Shown here in pieces: positions 1-8,218 of a DNA stretch of 64,000 bases. How positions within the stretch are numbered: position 1 is the stretch's first letter; every line of letters begins with the position of its first letter. Source of the stretch: Lacunisphaera sp. (GTDB lineage: Bacteria; Verrucomicrobiota; Verrucomicrobiia; Opitutales; Opitutaceae); assembly GCA_029945445.1 (NCBI GenBank), contig JAQSCO010000051.1:86611-150610 (forward strand). Direction: 5' to 3'. Position numbers and translations under genes: made by a program. The notes under the pieces were generated by a model. That model was given only the letters and a program-made list of their open reading frames with translations, was not told the origin of the DNA and did not search any database.

Positions 1-156
1 TCGTTCGGGCCCAATGTCCGCCCTCCGGTCCGCCCTCCGAAGCCCCGCCACTTGCCCGGAGGCGGGGCCGGTCGCAGCGGTCGGGCCGGTCAGGATGATG
101 CGGTGCGCCGGCCCGGCCCGACCTTTTCGATCTCCCTCTTTCCCTCCGCCATTCCG

Positions 157-951
157 ATGCAATTCTTCCAGCGCCTTTTCCAGCAACCCAAGCCGGTGAT
201 CAAGCTGTCCGCCGCGCCGCCTGCCGCGCCGGGCGAGATCCGGCCGGAACGCCGGCTCGTGCCGCGCTATGTGGTGCATCCGAAATTTCCGCTCAAGGCT
301 GCGCTCACCATCCTCGGCCCGGAGACGAAGGGTGTCCGGGTGGCGAACTCGCGCATCGGCTGGGATTGGAAAGGCCGCCTGGTGTGTTTTTCCACGCTCG
401 GCGCGGGCATGCAGATGCTCGAGGCGGCCAAGGCGGCCACCGGCGACGCCTGCGAGCTCAAGCTCAGCTTGGGCGACGCGGTGCTGGTGATCCCCTGCCA
501 TATCACCAACGTCCGCGTGCAGGCCGGGGGCCTTTTCTACGGCTTGAAACATGACATCACCGACCCTGTGACGCGGGCCGCCTACCAGGAACTGTTCGAC
601 ATCGTGGCCCTGGGGGCCCGGCTCGAGCCGGTTTTGAAGCGGACCAAGCCCGACCACAGCGGCTACCTGGTGGAGCAATATGCGAGCGACCGGCAATCCC
701 GCCTGACGGTCTGGCGGCATCAGTCCGACGGGACCGTGGCGGCCGTTGAATTCATGCTGCGCGACGGCCGCGTGCAGGTGGCGGAGGGACATGCGGTCAA
801 ATACCAGGGCGGCGCCGATGCCGCCACCGCCCGCAAGGCGACGCCGGAGAAGCGGGCGGAAATCGAGCACCTGTTCCACTGGGTCGTGCCCAACCTCGCC
901 GCGTGCGTGCCGGAGGACGTGCGGGAATTCCTGGAGAAACACGCCGTCTGA
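157..951 (+). CDS. Hypothetical protein, possible PilZ-like domain
   Basis: A 264-residue soluble protein with no signal peptide or membrane segment. The ATG at 157 is preferred to an upstream in-frame ATG at 52, because the 35 extra residues are low-complexity and the sequence looks natural from MQFFQRLF onward. Residues ~25-140 start with RRLVPRYVV and run as alternating beta-strand-like segments (DWKGRLVCFSTLGAGM, GGLFYGLKHD), which resembles a PilZ-type beta barrel that binds cyclic di-GMP. The classic RxxxR and D/NxSxxG signature is not clearly present, so that assignment is weak. The C-terminal ~100 residues match nothing I recognise. It stands alone, convergent with the small membrane protein downstream. 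Confidence 0.6.
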   Translation: MQFFQRLFQQPKPVIKLSAAPPAAPGEIRPERRLVPRYVVHPKFPLKAALTILGPETKGVRVANSRIGWDWKGRLVCFSTLGAGMQMLEAAKAATGDACELKLSLGDAVLVIPCHITNVRVQAGGLFYGLKHDITDPVTRAAYQELFDIVALGARLEPVLKRTKPDHSGYLVEQYASDRQSRLTVWRHQSDGTVAAVEFMLRDGRVQVAEGHAVKYQGGADAATARKATPEKRAEIEHLFHWVVPNLAACVPEDVREFLEKHAV

Positions 952-1008
952 GCCCGGCCGGCAAAAGACGCGACCGGCCTCCTTTTGCTCAGCCCGTTTG
1001 GTTCCAGC

Positions 1009-1311
1009 TCAGGCCAGCCAGCCGATCACCGCGCCGCCGGCGGTGCCGAGAACCAGGATGGGCACGTAGGCCTTGGTGATGATCGCGTCGGGCAGGCTGA
1101 GCAACAGGCCGAGGCCCGCGCCGAGCGCCCAGCCGGGCGAGGCGGGCAGTGCGACGTGCGCGAGAGGAATCACCAACCCGACGCCGAAGCGGTTGAGGAA
1201 AGCGCCGAGCAACGCGGCGCGCTTGTCGGGGAACTTCATCGGCAGCATGCTCGCGGCGGACAGCGCGCCGAAAACCAGCCCGGCGACCAAGCCATGCACG
1301 AGGGGTATCAT
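1009..1311 (-). CDS. Small hydrophobic membrane protein
   Basis: A 100-residue protein that is almost wholly hydrophobic, with about three membrane spans (residues ~4-25, ~38-75 in two segments, ~80-99) and one short charged loop, MKFPDKRAALL, near residue 25. Gly/Ala-rich packing segments suggest a small integral inner-membrane protein. No enzyme motif is visible and I do not recognise a named family. It lies alone, with 152 bp between its start and the palindrome at 1441. The reading frame shows the strong third-position GC typical of neighbouring genes, which supports it as real. Confidence 0.6.
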   Translation of the reverse strand: MIPLVHGLVAGLVFGALSAASMLPMKFPDKRAALLGAFLNRFGVGLVIPLAHVALPASPGWALGAGLGLLLSLPDAIITKAYVPILVLGTAGGAVIGWLA

Positions 1312-1440
1312 GTGCCGGAGTTAACTCCCCGTCGACCGGGCAGGCCAGACATTATCCGCGCCCCACCGCGCCATCCGCGCCTAGATCCCCTTCGCGCCCG
1401 CTAAATCCACCGGCCGGCCTTCCCGCACTTGCGCCGGGCC

Positions 1441-1461
1441 AATGTTCGTAATACGAACATT
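1441..1461. repeat. Left 21-bp palindrome of the HTH cassette
   Basis: A perfect 10-1-10 palindrome with arms AATGTTCGTA and TACGAACATT around a central A. It ends two bases before the ATG of the gene at 1464, so it overlaps the space where the ribosome-binding site and promoter should be. The second copy at 1835-1855 is its exact reverse complement (central T). It is either an operator for the neighbouring gene product or one end of a mobile cassette. Confidence 0.85.
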
Positions 1462-1463
1462 GC

Positions 1464-1832
1464 ATGAACAGATACATGCCTTCGAAACTGGCCGGTGTGG
1501 TGGCCCTGGCGGAGATAATCAATGTGCTCGGCGAGGAACTGACCAAGGAGATGCATCGGCGGCGGGAGGCCCGGCGCCCGCGGATCAAACGCGGCGCGAC
1601 CTTGCGACCGAGCGACGACACGCCGTTGTGGAATGCGGTGATTTCCCTTGTAGAGCCGCGGCTCCGCCGGCGGGGAGCCCGGGCGCTGCTGGCCCGCGAA
1701 CTGGGACTGCACCGGGCCCGAATCGGCGAGTATTTCAAGCGCTCCTCGGCCATGCCCGACGCCGAGCGCACGCTCCGCCTGCTGGTCTGGCTCAGCCGCC
1801 AGCCGCTGGAGAAACCGGATGCGGTATTCTGA
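1464..1832 (+). CDS. Putative HTH DNA-binding protein in palindrome-bounded cassette
   Basis: A 122-residue basic protein of unknown family. Residues ~60-110 (RRGARALLARELGLHRARI, then GEYFKR and AERTLRLLVWL) have the length, Ala/Gly turn and charge pattern of a lambda-repressor-like helix-turn-helix. The N-terminal half is helical and Arg-rich. The ATG follows the left palindrome after 2 bp and the TGA ends 2 bp before the right palindrome, so gene and palindromes form a single unit of about 415 bp. No Shine-Dalgarno sequence fits between palindrome and start, so translation may be leaderless or use the palindrome itself. Autoregulation through the palindromes is inferred. It might instead be a transposition or mobility accessory. 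Confidence 0.65.
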   Translation: MNRYMPSKLAGVVALAEIINVLGEELTKEMHRRREARRPRIKRGATLRPSDDTPLWNAVISLVEPRLRRRGARALLARELGLHRARIGEYFKRSSAMPDAERTLRLLVWLSRQPLEKPDAVF

Positions 1833-1834
1833 CC

Positions 1835-1855
1835 AATGTTCGTATTACGAACATT
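1835..1855. repeat. Right 21-bp palindrome of the HTH cassette
   Basis: Reverse complement of the palindrome at 1441-1461, starting 2 bp after the stop codon of the enclosed gene. A transcript through it could fold into a short hairpin with a 5-nt loop, but there is no T-run, so it is not a typical terminator. Confidence 0.85.
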
Positions 1856-1889
1856 GGTGCTTTAGCACGGGAGGGATTGACGCGGGCCC

Positions 1890-2424
1890 TCAGGCCGGGG
1901 CGGGGGTGAGGGTGAGGGTGAGGGTGGTTTGGCGGACGGCGTGGCGGAAAAGGAGGCCTGAGGCGACGAACATCGCGACGAAGCCGGAATTCAGGAGGAA
2001 GACGTTCGCCACGCCGGGGCTGAAGTCGGCCGACCAGCGGATGATGGCGACCACGGGGATCAGGAAGAGGGCGGCGGCCATGCTGAAGGCGACCTTCGCC
2101 AGGCCGGCGGGCCGCCGAGGACGGTCAGGAGATAAAACCCGTTGGCCGGATTGTCCTCGCCGATGATCTGCGCCGCGAGGTTGACCCAGGTGATGAGGAA
2201 GCCGCCCAAAACCCGAGGCCAGCGCCGAGCCGGTAGCTCAGGTTGGACCATGAGCGCGTCACCAGCAGACGGTAGGTGAAGGTCGTGAGGGCGAAGGCCA
2301 CGTAGGCGAAAAGAAAGTCGTGCCACTTCCAGTCCCAGCCCTCGACGGTGAAGCTCCCGACCAGCGGGAGCAGCAGCAGGGCCAACGGCACGAGGGCCAC
2401 GATGAGATAATCTTGGCGTTTCAT
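1890..2424 (-). pseudogene. Membrane protein gene with two frameshifts
   Basis: Three consecutive reading frames on the minus strand make one continuous membrane protein. Frame 1 starts MKRQDYLIVALVPLALLLL (2424 to ~2205), frame 2 carries GGFLITWVNLAAQIIG and EDNPANGFYLLTVLGG (~2205 to ~2115), and frame 3 carries MAAALFLIPVVAIIRW through the stop at 1890. Each junction behaves like the loss of one base, the first at the run GCCCAAAACCC near 2200-2212 and the second in GGCGGGCCGCC near 2106-2118. The whole resembles the widespread ~150-residue 4-5-TM family with a DNPAN motif. It is either a recent pseudogene or a pair of homopolymer sequencing errors. Confidence 0.7.
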
Positions 2425-2539
2425 GGACTCAGGGTGCCGGAGCTGCGTGAAGGGAGGATGAAATCACCGTAAAATCACGACGAATCGCTTTGTGGCCAAC
2501 GGCATCATAAGCGATCGGATCCCTTAGGTTGGGACCGGT

Positions 2540-3214
2540 TCAACGGCCGCCGGCGACCTTGAGCAGTTCGGCAACCTCACGGTTGCCGGTCCGCACCGCA
2601 TGGGCGAGCGGGGTCACGCCCTGCTTGTCGGCCAGATTGGGGTTCGCGCCACCGGCGAGCAGCAAGCGCGTAATCTCGACGTAGGCCGGGCCGCGCGGCT
2701 TCAGGCATACCTCCAGCAACGCCGTCCAGCCGGGGCGGTTGACGTGATTCACATCGATCTTCGTCTTGAGCAGCTCGCGCACATTCTCCACGTGCCCTTT
2801 CTCCGCCGCAGGGATGAGCGCCGTGCCGCCGAAACGGTTGGTGCTTTTCAGGTCGGCTCCGGCCGCGAGAGTCAGGCGGAGGATTTCGAGCCGACCCTCG
2901 GCCCCGGCGTAGAGGTAAGGACTGTCCATGATGTTGTCCCGCGCATTGACGTCCGCGCCGGCCGCGATGAGCACCGCGGCCGTTTCAATCTGGTTGGCAT
3001 GGGTCGCCGCCAGCAGCGCAGTGCGACCCAGTTTGTCCTTGGCTCCGACCCCGGCTCCTTCCGCCAGCAGTGCCTTTACTTCGGCAACCTCACCGCGTGT
3101 TGCCGCCGCAATCAACTGCTGATCCTTGGCCGGGGCATCGGTTGAAATATTCGCCTGGCAGGTAACGACTGAAATGAGCCCCAGCCAGAATAGGAAACAG
3201 GCTTTGGTGGACAT
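2540..3214 (-). CDS. Secreted ankyrin-repeat protein
   Basis: A 224-residue protein. An N-terminal hydrophobic signal segment (MSTKACFLFWLGLISVVTC, where the final Cys could be a lipobox residue) is followed by five to six ankyrin repeats of ~33 residues. Typical repeat signatures are LGRTALLAATHANQIETAA, LIAAGADVNARD, GGTALIPAAEKGHVENVREL, RPGWTALLEVCL and QGVTPLAHAVRTGNREVAEL. I chose the ATG at 3214 over one at 3229 because the signal peptide then starts cleanly. Ankyrin repeats mediate protein-protein contacts; the partner is unknown. It is monocistronic. Confidence 0.85.
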   Translation of the reverse strand: MSTKACFLFWLGLISVVTCQANISTDAPAKDQQLIAAATRGEVAEVKALLAEGAGVGAKDKLGRTALLAATHANQIETAAVLIAAGADVNARDNIMDSPYLYAGAEGRLEILRLTLAAGADLKSTNRFGGTALIPAAEKGHVENVRELLKTKIDVNHVNRPGWTALLEVCLKPRGPAYVEITRLLLAGGANPNLADKQGVTPLAHAVRTGNREVAELLKVAGGR

Positions 3215-3325
3215 GCCCAAAAAAATCACGCTGGGACCACAAAGTCGAATCTTCCGGGGTCTGGTAAACAGGAGTGCAACAGGACGGAATGTTTCGGACT
3301 ATGGCTGTTGATATGAACCCAAGGG

Positions 3326-5341
3326 TCACCACCCGTAGCTGCGTTTGATTCGCAATTCGTCATATAGATCATCCGGCAACTCTTGGAGAAAACGTGACGG
3401 GCTGAGCATCATGCCGCCGGGGCCGGCGCGGGTGGCGACTTTCGGGTAGCAGATGTAGAGTTCGTTCTTGGCTCGGGTGACGGCGACGTAGAAGAGGCGG
3501 CGCTCTTCCTCGACGTCGCCGGATTCGATCGAGCGGCGGGTGGGGAACTGGCCGTCGGCGGCGCCGATCAAAAACACGGCGTCGTATTCGAGGCCCTTGG
3601 CCTGGTGCACCGTTGTCAGGCGCACGGCTTCCTCGTCGAGCTCGACCTGCTTGTCGCTCGTCTCGCCGTTGAGGAGCGCCACCTGCGTGAGAAATTCCTG
3701 CATGCTCGGCGACTGCGCGGCGAAGCCGACGAGGCCCTTCAATTCCTCGAGGCGGTCCAGGTAGTCGGCATACGCGCCCTTCATGTAGTCGCCATACCAG
3801 CCGTCGATCGCCATCTGCACGGCATCGGCCGGGCTGCCGGTGTCCATCACCTCGGCGACCTGTTTCAGGGATTCGCAGAAGTTGGCCCAGTCGTCCTTGG
3901 CGTCCTTCGCGACCTTGCTCTTCACGTCGTCGGTGTTGAGCACGTCGAGGAAGTTTTTCTGCATCAGTTTAGCGTGGTCGAGCGCGGCGGCGTAAATCTT
4001 CTGCGCGCCTTTCTCGCCGATCTTGGGGAGTAGGATGACGAAGCGCTGCCAGGCGAGGGTGTTGCTCGGGTTGTAGACGAAGCTGACGAGGGCGATAAGG
4101 TCGCGGACGTGCTGGCGCTCGAAGAACTTCACGCCGCTGGTGATGTGGTAGGGCATGCCGTGGCGCGTGAGCGCGAGCTGCATCTCGAGCGCGAGGAAGT
4201 GCGAGCGATAGAGGACGGCAATTTCCTTGGGCGACACGCCCTCCTCGTTGATGAGGGCGTGCATGCGCTTGACGATGAACTCGGCCTGCTCGCGGTCGTC
4301 CATCGCGGCGATGACGGCGGGCTTCGAGCCGTGCTTGCGGGCGGCACGGAGCTCCTTGTCGAAGTGGCGGCCGCGCGGCTGGGCGGCGAGCACGCCGTTG
4401 GCGAAATTCAGGATCTCGGGCGTGGAGCGGTAGTTCGTCTCGATGCGGTGGATGACCGTGCCCGCATGCCGCTCGGGGAACGACATGATGTTTTCAAAGT
4501 TCGCGCCGCGCCACGAGTAGATGCACTGGGCGTCGTCGCCGACGGCCATGATCTTGTGGTGCGGGGCGAGCCGGTCCACGATCTGCGCCTGGATGGTGTT
4601 GGTGTCCTGGTATTCGTCGACGAGGACATGGCGGAAGCGCTGGCCGAAATACGCCGCGACCTCGGGCGCCTCGGTGAGGAGCTTCAGCCAGAGTTCGAGG
4701 AGGTCGTCGTAGTCCACGACCGACTGGTCGCGCCGGGCCTTCTCGTAGGCGGCATGGAAGGCCGGCAGGCGGCCGGCGATCTCAGCGTATTGCGGGAAGT
4801 TCTTCGCGACGGTGTCGGCGATCGAGAGCTGCGTGTTGCGGGCGAGGGAGAGGACGCTGAAGAGCGGGCCCGGGCGCGGGTTGGTCTTGTCCTTGAAGAA
4901 CAGCTTGTCGACGGCCTCGACGGTCTGCTTGAGGAGGGTCTCGGACTCGTCGGCGTCGAGGATGGTAAAGTTCTTCGGGAGCTTGATGGCCTCGCCGTAG
5001 ATGCGGAGGGCGCGGTTGCCGAGGGAGTGGAAGGTGCCGCCCCAGAAGCGGCCCGGCTCGATGCCGGTGAGTTCCTGCACACGGTGGAGCATCTCCTTGG
5101 CGGCCTTGTTGGTGAAAGTGAGGAGGAGGATTTCTCCCGGGCGGACGCCCTTTGAGAGCAGGTAGGCCACGCGGTAGGTGAGCGTGCGGGTCTTGCCCGA
5201 GCCGGCGCCGGCGAGGACGAGCAGCGGGCCCGGCTCGGCGGTGACGGCGGCGAACTGCTCGTCGTTGAGCGCGGCCTTGAAATCGATCGCTGGGACCACG
5301 GGGTGGCCGGCGGACGATTCGCTATGCAGAGTGAAATCCAT
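3326..5341 (-). CDS. UvrD/PcrA-family ATP-dependent DNA helicase
   Basis: A 671-residue superfamily 1A helicase that translocates 3' to 5' on single-stranded DNA, with expected roles in nucleotide-excision repair or replication restart. Visible motifs in order are the Q-motif region (LNDEQFAAV), Walker A GAGSGKT at residues 45-51, motif II VDEYQDTN, motif III GDDAQCIYSWRGA, motif IV IETNYRST, motif V TTVHQAKGLEYDAVFL and motif VI RRLFYVAVTRAKNELYI. The start at 5341 (MDFTLHSE) excludes ~57 upstream residues that come from low-complexity repeat DNA. It is a little shorter than typical PcrA (~720). I cannot tell UvrD, PcrA or Rep apart without a search. Confidence 0.93.
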   Translation of the reverse strand: MDFTLHSESSAGHPVVPAIDFKAALNDEQFAAVTAEPGPLLVLAGAGSGKTRTLTYRVAYLLSKGVRPGEILLLTFTNKAAKEMLHRVQELTGIEPGRFWGGTFHSLGNRALRIYGEAIKLPKNFTILDADESETLLKQTVEAVDKLFFKDKTNPRPGPLFSVLSLARNTQLSIADTVAKNFPQYAEIAGRLPAFHAAYEKARRDQSVVDYDDLLELWLKLLTEAPEVAAYFGQRFRHVLVDEYQDTNTIQAQIVDRLAPHHKIMAVGDDAQCIYSWRGANFENIMSFPERHAGTVIHRIETNYRSTPEILNFANGVLAAQPRGRHFDKELRAARKHGSKPAVIAAMDDREQAEFIVKRMHALINEEGVSPKEIAVLYRSHFLALEMQLALTRHGMPYHITSGVKFFERQHVRDLIALVSFVYNPSNTLAWQRFVILLPKIGEKGAQKIYAAALDHAKLMQKNFLDVLNTDDVKSKVAKDAKDDWANFCESLKQVAEVMDTGSPADAVQMAIDGWYGDYMKGAYADYLDRLEELKGLVGFAAQSPSMQEFLTQVALLNGETSDKQVELDEEAVRLTTVHQAKGLEYDAVFLIGAADGQFPTRRSIESGDVEEERRLFYVAVTRAKNELYICYPKVATRAGPGGMMLSPSRFLQELPDDLYDELRIKRSYGW

Positions 5342-5346
5342 TGATG

Positions 5347-5431
5347 GCCGCAAAAAGGCGCAAAAGGCGCACAAAGAGCAAAGGAAAAGGCGAGGAAGTT
5401 TGGCCCACGAAACACACGAAATGACACGAAA
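5347..5431. repeat. TTTGCG and TTCGTG low-complexity repeats upstream of the helicase gene
   Basis: Read on the minus strand, this leader contains iterated CTTTGTGCGCCTTTTGCG-type units (5347-5384), preceded by iterated TTTCGTGTcatTTCGTG units (5404-5431). The first type recurs upstream of psd at 60221-60242. Such units are seen as dispersed non-coding repeats in many bacterial genomes; no function is assigned. Confidence 0.6.
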
Positions 5432-5439
5432 GGAAAGGT

Positions 5440-5467
5440 GGAGGGCCCGCAGAGACGCGGGCCCTCC
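5440..5467. repeat. Perfect 11-bp hairpin repeat
   Basis: Arms GGAGGGCCCGC and GCGGGCCCTCC around a 6-nt loop, lying between the divergent helicase and GH3 genes. The GGAGGGC...GCCCTCC boundaries match the elements at 11798 and 16227, so it probably belongs to the same dispersed palindrome family. Being between divergent genes, it is not a terminator for either. Confidence 0.75.
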
Positions 5468-5580
5468 AACGGGACAACAGTCAGCGCAACTCCCGGCTGG
5501 CGCGCGCGGCATTTGCGGGGAAAGTGATTCGCAGCTCGTGCCGGCCGCGTCGGCCGCTAGGCTTCCCCCTTACCCCACGC

Positions 5581-8154
5581 ATGAAACCCCGGAATGCCTG
5601 CCTTGCCGCGTTGTTCGTTTCCGCCGGTGCCCTGGCCGCCGCGCCCGTCGCTGAAAAGCCCGCCTACCTCGACCCGGCGCAACCGCTCGAGACGCGCGTG
5701 CAGGATCTGGTGTCACGCCTGACGCTCGACGAGAAGTCCAGCCTGATGATGAACACGACGCCCGGCGTGCCGCGGCTGGGCATCCCGAAATACGACTGGT
5801 GGAACGAATCACTGCACGGCGTCGCGCGGGCGGGCGAGGCGACGGTGTTCCCGCAGGCCATCGGGCTGGCGGCGATGTGGGATGAGGCGTTCATGAAGCA
5901 AGTCGCCGCCACCATCGGCGTGGAGGCGCGGGCAAAGTTCAACGGCGCCGTGGGCACGAAGAACGAGGGCGAACGCTACCACGGGCTCACGTTCTGGACC
6001 CCCAACATCAATATTTTCCGCGATCCCCGCTGGGGGCGAGGGCAGGAAACCTACGGGGAGGACCCGTTCCTGACGGCCCGCACCGGCGTGGCCTTCGTGC
6101 ACGGCCTGCAGGGCGACGACCCGCGCTACCTGCAGGCGGCCGCGTGCGCCAAGCATTACGCGGTGCACAGCGGGCCTGAGTCGTCGCGGCACAACTTCGA
6201 CGTCTCGCCGCCCGCGGCGGATTTTTATGAGACTTACCTGCCGGCCTTCGAGGCGCTCGTGCGCGAGGGCAGGGTCGAGGCGGTGATGACCGCCTACAAC
6301 GCCGTCTACGGCAAGCCGGCCGCAGTGAACCCTCTGCTCTACAGCCTGCTGGCGAAATGGGGCTTCAACGGCCACATCACGTCGGACTGCGGCGCGATCG
6401 CCGACCTCAGCCGCACCTACAAGCTGGCGAAGGACGACGCCGGGGCGGAGGCGATGTCGATCAAGGCCGGCCTGAACGTCCGCTGCGGTGACGACACCCC
6501 GCAGCTGGCCGCGGCCGTGCGGCGGGGGCTGATTTCCGAGGCGGAGGTGGATGACCGGCTTGGCGCATTGCTGCGCACGCAGTTCCGGCTCGGGTTCTAC
6601 GACGAGAAGGACCGCGTGCCCTTCAGCAAGATCGCCCCGGTGGAAAACAATTCGCCGGCGCACGCCGCGCTCGCGCTCGAGGCCGCGCGCAAGTCCATGG
6701 TGCTCCTGAAAAACGACGGCACGCTGCCGCTCAAGCGCGGGACGTTGCAGCGCGTGGCCGTCATCGGGCCCAGCGCGGACTCGGTCACGGTTCTCCTGGG
6801 CAACTACAACGGCAAGCCGACGGCGCCCGTGACCGTGCTCGCCGGCCTCCAGGCCGCGCTCGGGCCGGCTGTGACCGTGGACTATGCGCACGGCTGTGAC
6901 TACGCGATGCTGCCGGCGAAGGTGCTGCCGATCCCGCGCACCGGCCTGCGCTCCGGCGAATTCACCGGCCTGATGGGCGATTACTTCACGAACCCGAACC
7001 TCGAGGGCACGCCCGTGGCGCAGCGGCGCGACCGGCCGGTCAGTTTTGACTTTGCCAAGGACAAGCTGCCGCCCGGCGCGGCGGCGGAAAACCTGTCGGT
7101 GCGCTGGCAGGGCAACCTGATCACGACGCTCGCGGGCGATTACCAGCTGATGGTGAAGGGCCGCGGCGGGTTCCGGCTCGAGGTCGACGGCAAGCGGCTC
7201 ATCGACGCGTGGACGCCGGACGAGAAGGCGCGGACGGTCACCGTGCGGCTGCCGGACAACGGCGTCATCCCGGTGAAGCTCGAGTATTTCTCGGCCAACG
7301 GCCCGGCGGCGGTGTCGCTCGAGTGGCAGTTGCCCGACGCGGCGGCGGGATTCGACGCGGCGGTCGTGCTGGCGCAGCAGGCTGACGCGATCATCTACGT
7401 CGGCGGCATCTCGGCGCAGCTCGAGGGCGAGGAGATGAAGGTGGACTACGAGGGCTTCAAGGGCGGCGACCGCACGCGCATCGAGCTGCCCACGGTGCAG
7501 GAGAAACTGCTGCAGTTGCTCGCGGCGACCGGCAAGCCGCTCGTGTTCGTGAACCTTTCCGGCAGCGCGGTCGCGATGCCGTGGGCCGACGCGCACGTGA
7601 ACGCCATCCTGCAGGCGTGGTATCCCGGCCAGGCGGCGGGCACGGCGGTGGCCGACGTGATCTTCGGCGACTACAACCCCGCCGGCCGGCTGCCGGTGAC
7701 CTTCTACCGTGCGACGGAGGACATCCCGGCCTTCGAGGACTACCGCATGGCCGGGCGGACCTACCGCTACTTCAAGGGGACGCCGCTGTATGCGTTCGGC
7801 CACGGGCTGAGCTACACGAAGTTCGACTACGCCAACCTGCGCGTCGTCCCGGCGGCCGGCGGCACGCTCAGCGTGACGGTGGACGTGACGAACTCCGGCG
7901 GGCGGGACGGCGATGAGGTGGTGCAGCTCTACAGTGTGCCGCCCGCGGCGCGCGAGAACGAGGCGCTGTGCGGCTTTGTGCGCGTGGCGCTCAAGGCCGG
8001 CGAGCAGAAGACCGTCGCGCTCACGGTGCCGGCGACGGCGCTGCGCCGCTGGAGCGATGAGAAGAACGACTACATCGTTCCGGCCGGCGAGTGGACGATC
8101 CGCGCCGGGGCTTCGTCGGCCGACATCCGGCAGGCGGGGAAGGTCAAACTGTAG
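5581..8154 (+). CDS. Secreted GH3 beta-glycosidase with PA14 insert
   Basis: An 857-residue glycoside hydrolase family 3 enzyme, expected to release non-reducing-end beta-linked glucose or xylose from plant or algal oligosaccharides in the periplasm. An N-terminal signal peptide (MKPRNACLAALFVSAGALAAA) precedes the GH3 TIM barrel (residues ~30-340), whose nucleophile is the Asp of HITSDCGAI (~269). The alpha/beta sandwich begins at ~370 (SMVLLKNDGTLPL) and is interrupted by a PA14 domain at ~462-580 (GLMGDYFTNPNL), followed by GGISAQLEGEE and a fibronectin-III-like C-terminus (~750-857). The SDCGAI form and domain order resemble xylosidase/glucosidase-type GH3 enzymes; substrate is unproven. 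The ATG at 5581 gives a clean signal peptide. The stop codon lies inside a dispersed hairpin. Confidence 0.93.
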   Translation: MKPRNACLAALFVSAGALAAAPVAEKPAYLDPAQPLETRVQDLVSRLTLDEKSSLMMNTTPGVPRLGIPKYDWWNESLHGVARAGEATVFPQAIGLAAMWDEAFMKQVAATIGVEARAKFNGAVGTKNEGERYHGLTFWTPNINIFRDPRWGRGQETYGEDPFLTARTGVAFVHGLQGDDPRYLQAAACAKHYAVHSGPESSRHNFDVSPPAADFYETYLPAFEALVREGRVEAVMTAYNAVYGKPAAVNPLLYSLLAKWGFNGHITSDCGAIADLSRTYKLAKDDAGAEAMSIKAGLNVRCGDDTPQLAAAVRRGLISEAEVDDRLGALLRTQFRLGFYDEKDRVPFSKIAPVENNSPAHAALALEAARKSMVLLKNDGTLPLKRGTLQRVAVIGPSADSVTVLLGNYNGKPTAPVTVLAGLQAALGPAVTVDYAHGCDYAMLPAKVLPIPRTGLRSGEFTGLMGDYFTNPNLEGTPVAQRRDRPVSFDFAKDKLPPGAAAENLSVRWQGNLITTLAGDYQLMVKGRGGFRLEVDGKRLIDAWTPDEKARTVTVRLPDNGVIPVKLEYFSANGPAAVSLEWQLPDAAAGFDAAVVLAQQADAIIYVGGISAQLEGEEMKVDYEGFKGGDRTRIELPTVQEKLLQLLAATGKPLVFVNLSGSAVAMPWADAHVNAILQAWYPGQAAGTAVADVIFGDYNPAGRLPVTFYRATEDIPAFEDYRMAGRTYRYFKGTPLYAFGHGLSYTKFDYANLRVVPAAGGTLSVTVDVTNSGGRDGDEVVQLYSVPPAARENEALCGFVRVALKAGEQKTVALTVPATALRRWSDEKNDYIVPAGEWTIRAGASSADIRQAGKVKL

Positions 8155-8209
8155 GAGGGGCTTTATGTGCCGATTGGAACATCGCATCGGGGCGTAAAGC
8201 CCCTCTTAC
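8151..8209. repeat. Dispersed hairpin overlapping the GH3 stop codon
   Basis: Outer arms GTAGGAGGGGCTTTA (8151-8165) and TAAAGCCCCTCTTAC (8195-8209), with an inner CCGAT/ATCGG pair. The TAG stop of the GH3 gene is contributed by the first bases of the repeat. It lies between convergent genes and could act as a bidirectional terminator, although it has no T-run. Confidence 0.75.
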
Positions 8210-8218
8210 AGCCGATCC

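Noticed and set aside
1441..1855. SOS/LexA boxes
   Set aside because: The half-sites TGTTC and GAACA resemble the motif I recall for verrucomicrobial LexA, but the spacing here is 7 rather than 4 and the flanking gene is not an SOS gene.
5809..8187. 792-codon open frame antisense to the GH3 gene, and similar long antisense frames at 45683-48199, 51666-54236 and 57085-59625
   Set aside because: They lie opposite well-recognised genes, have low-complexity Arg/Gly/Ala-rich translations with no domain, and arise from high-GC codon bias.
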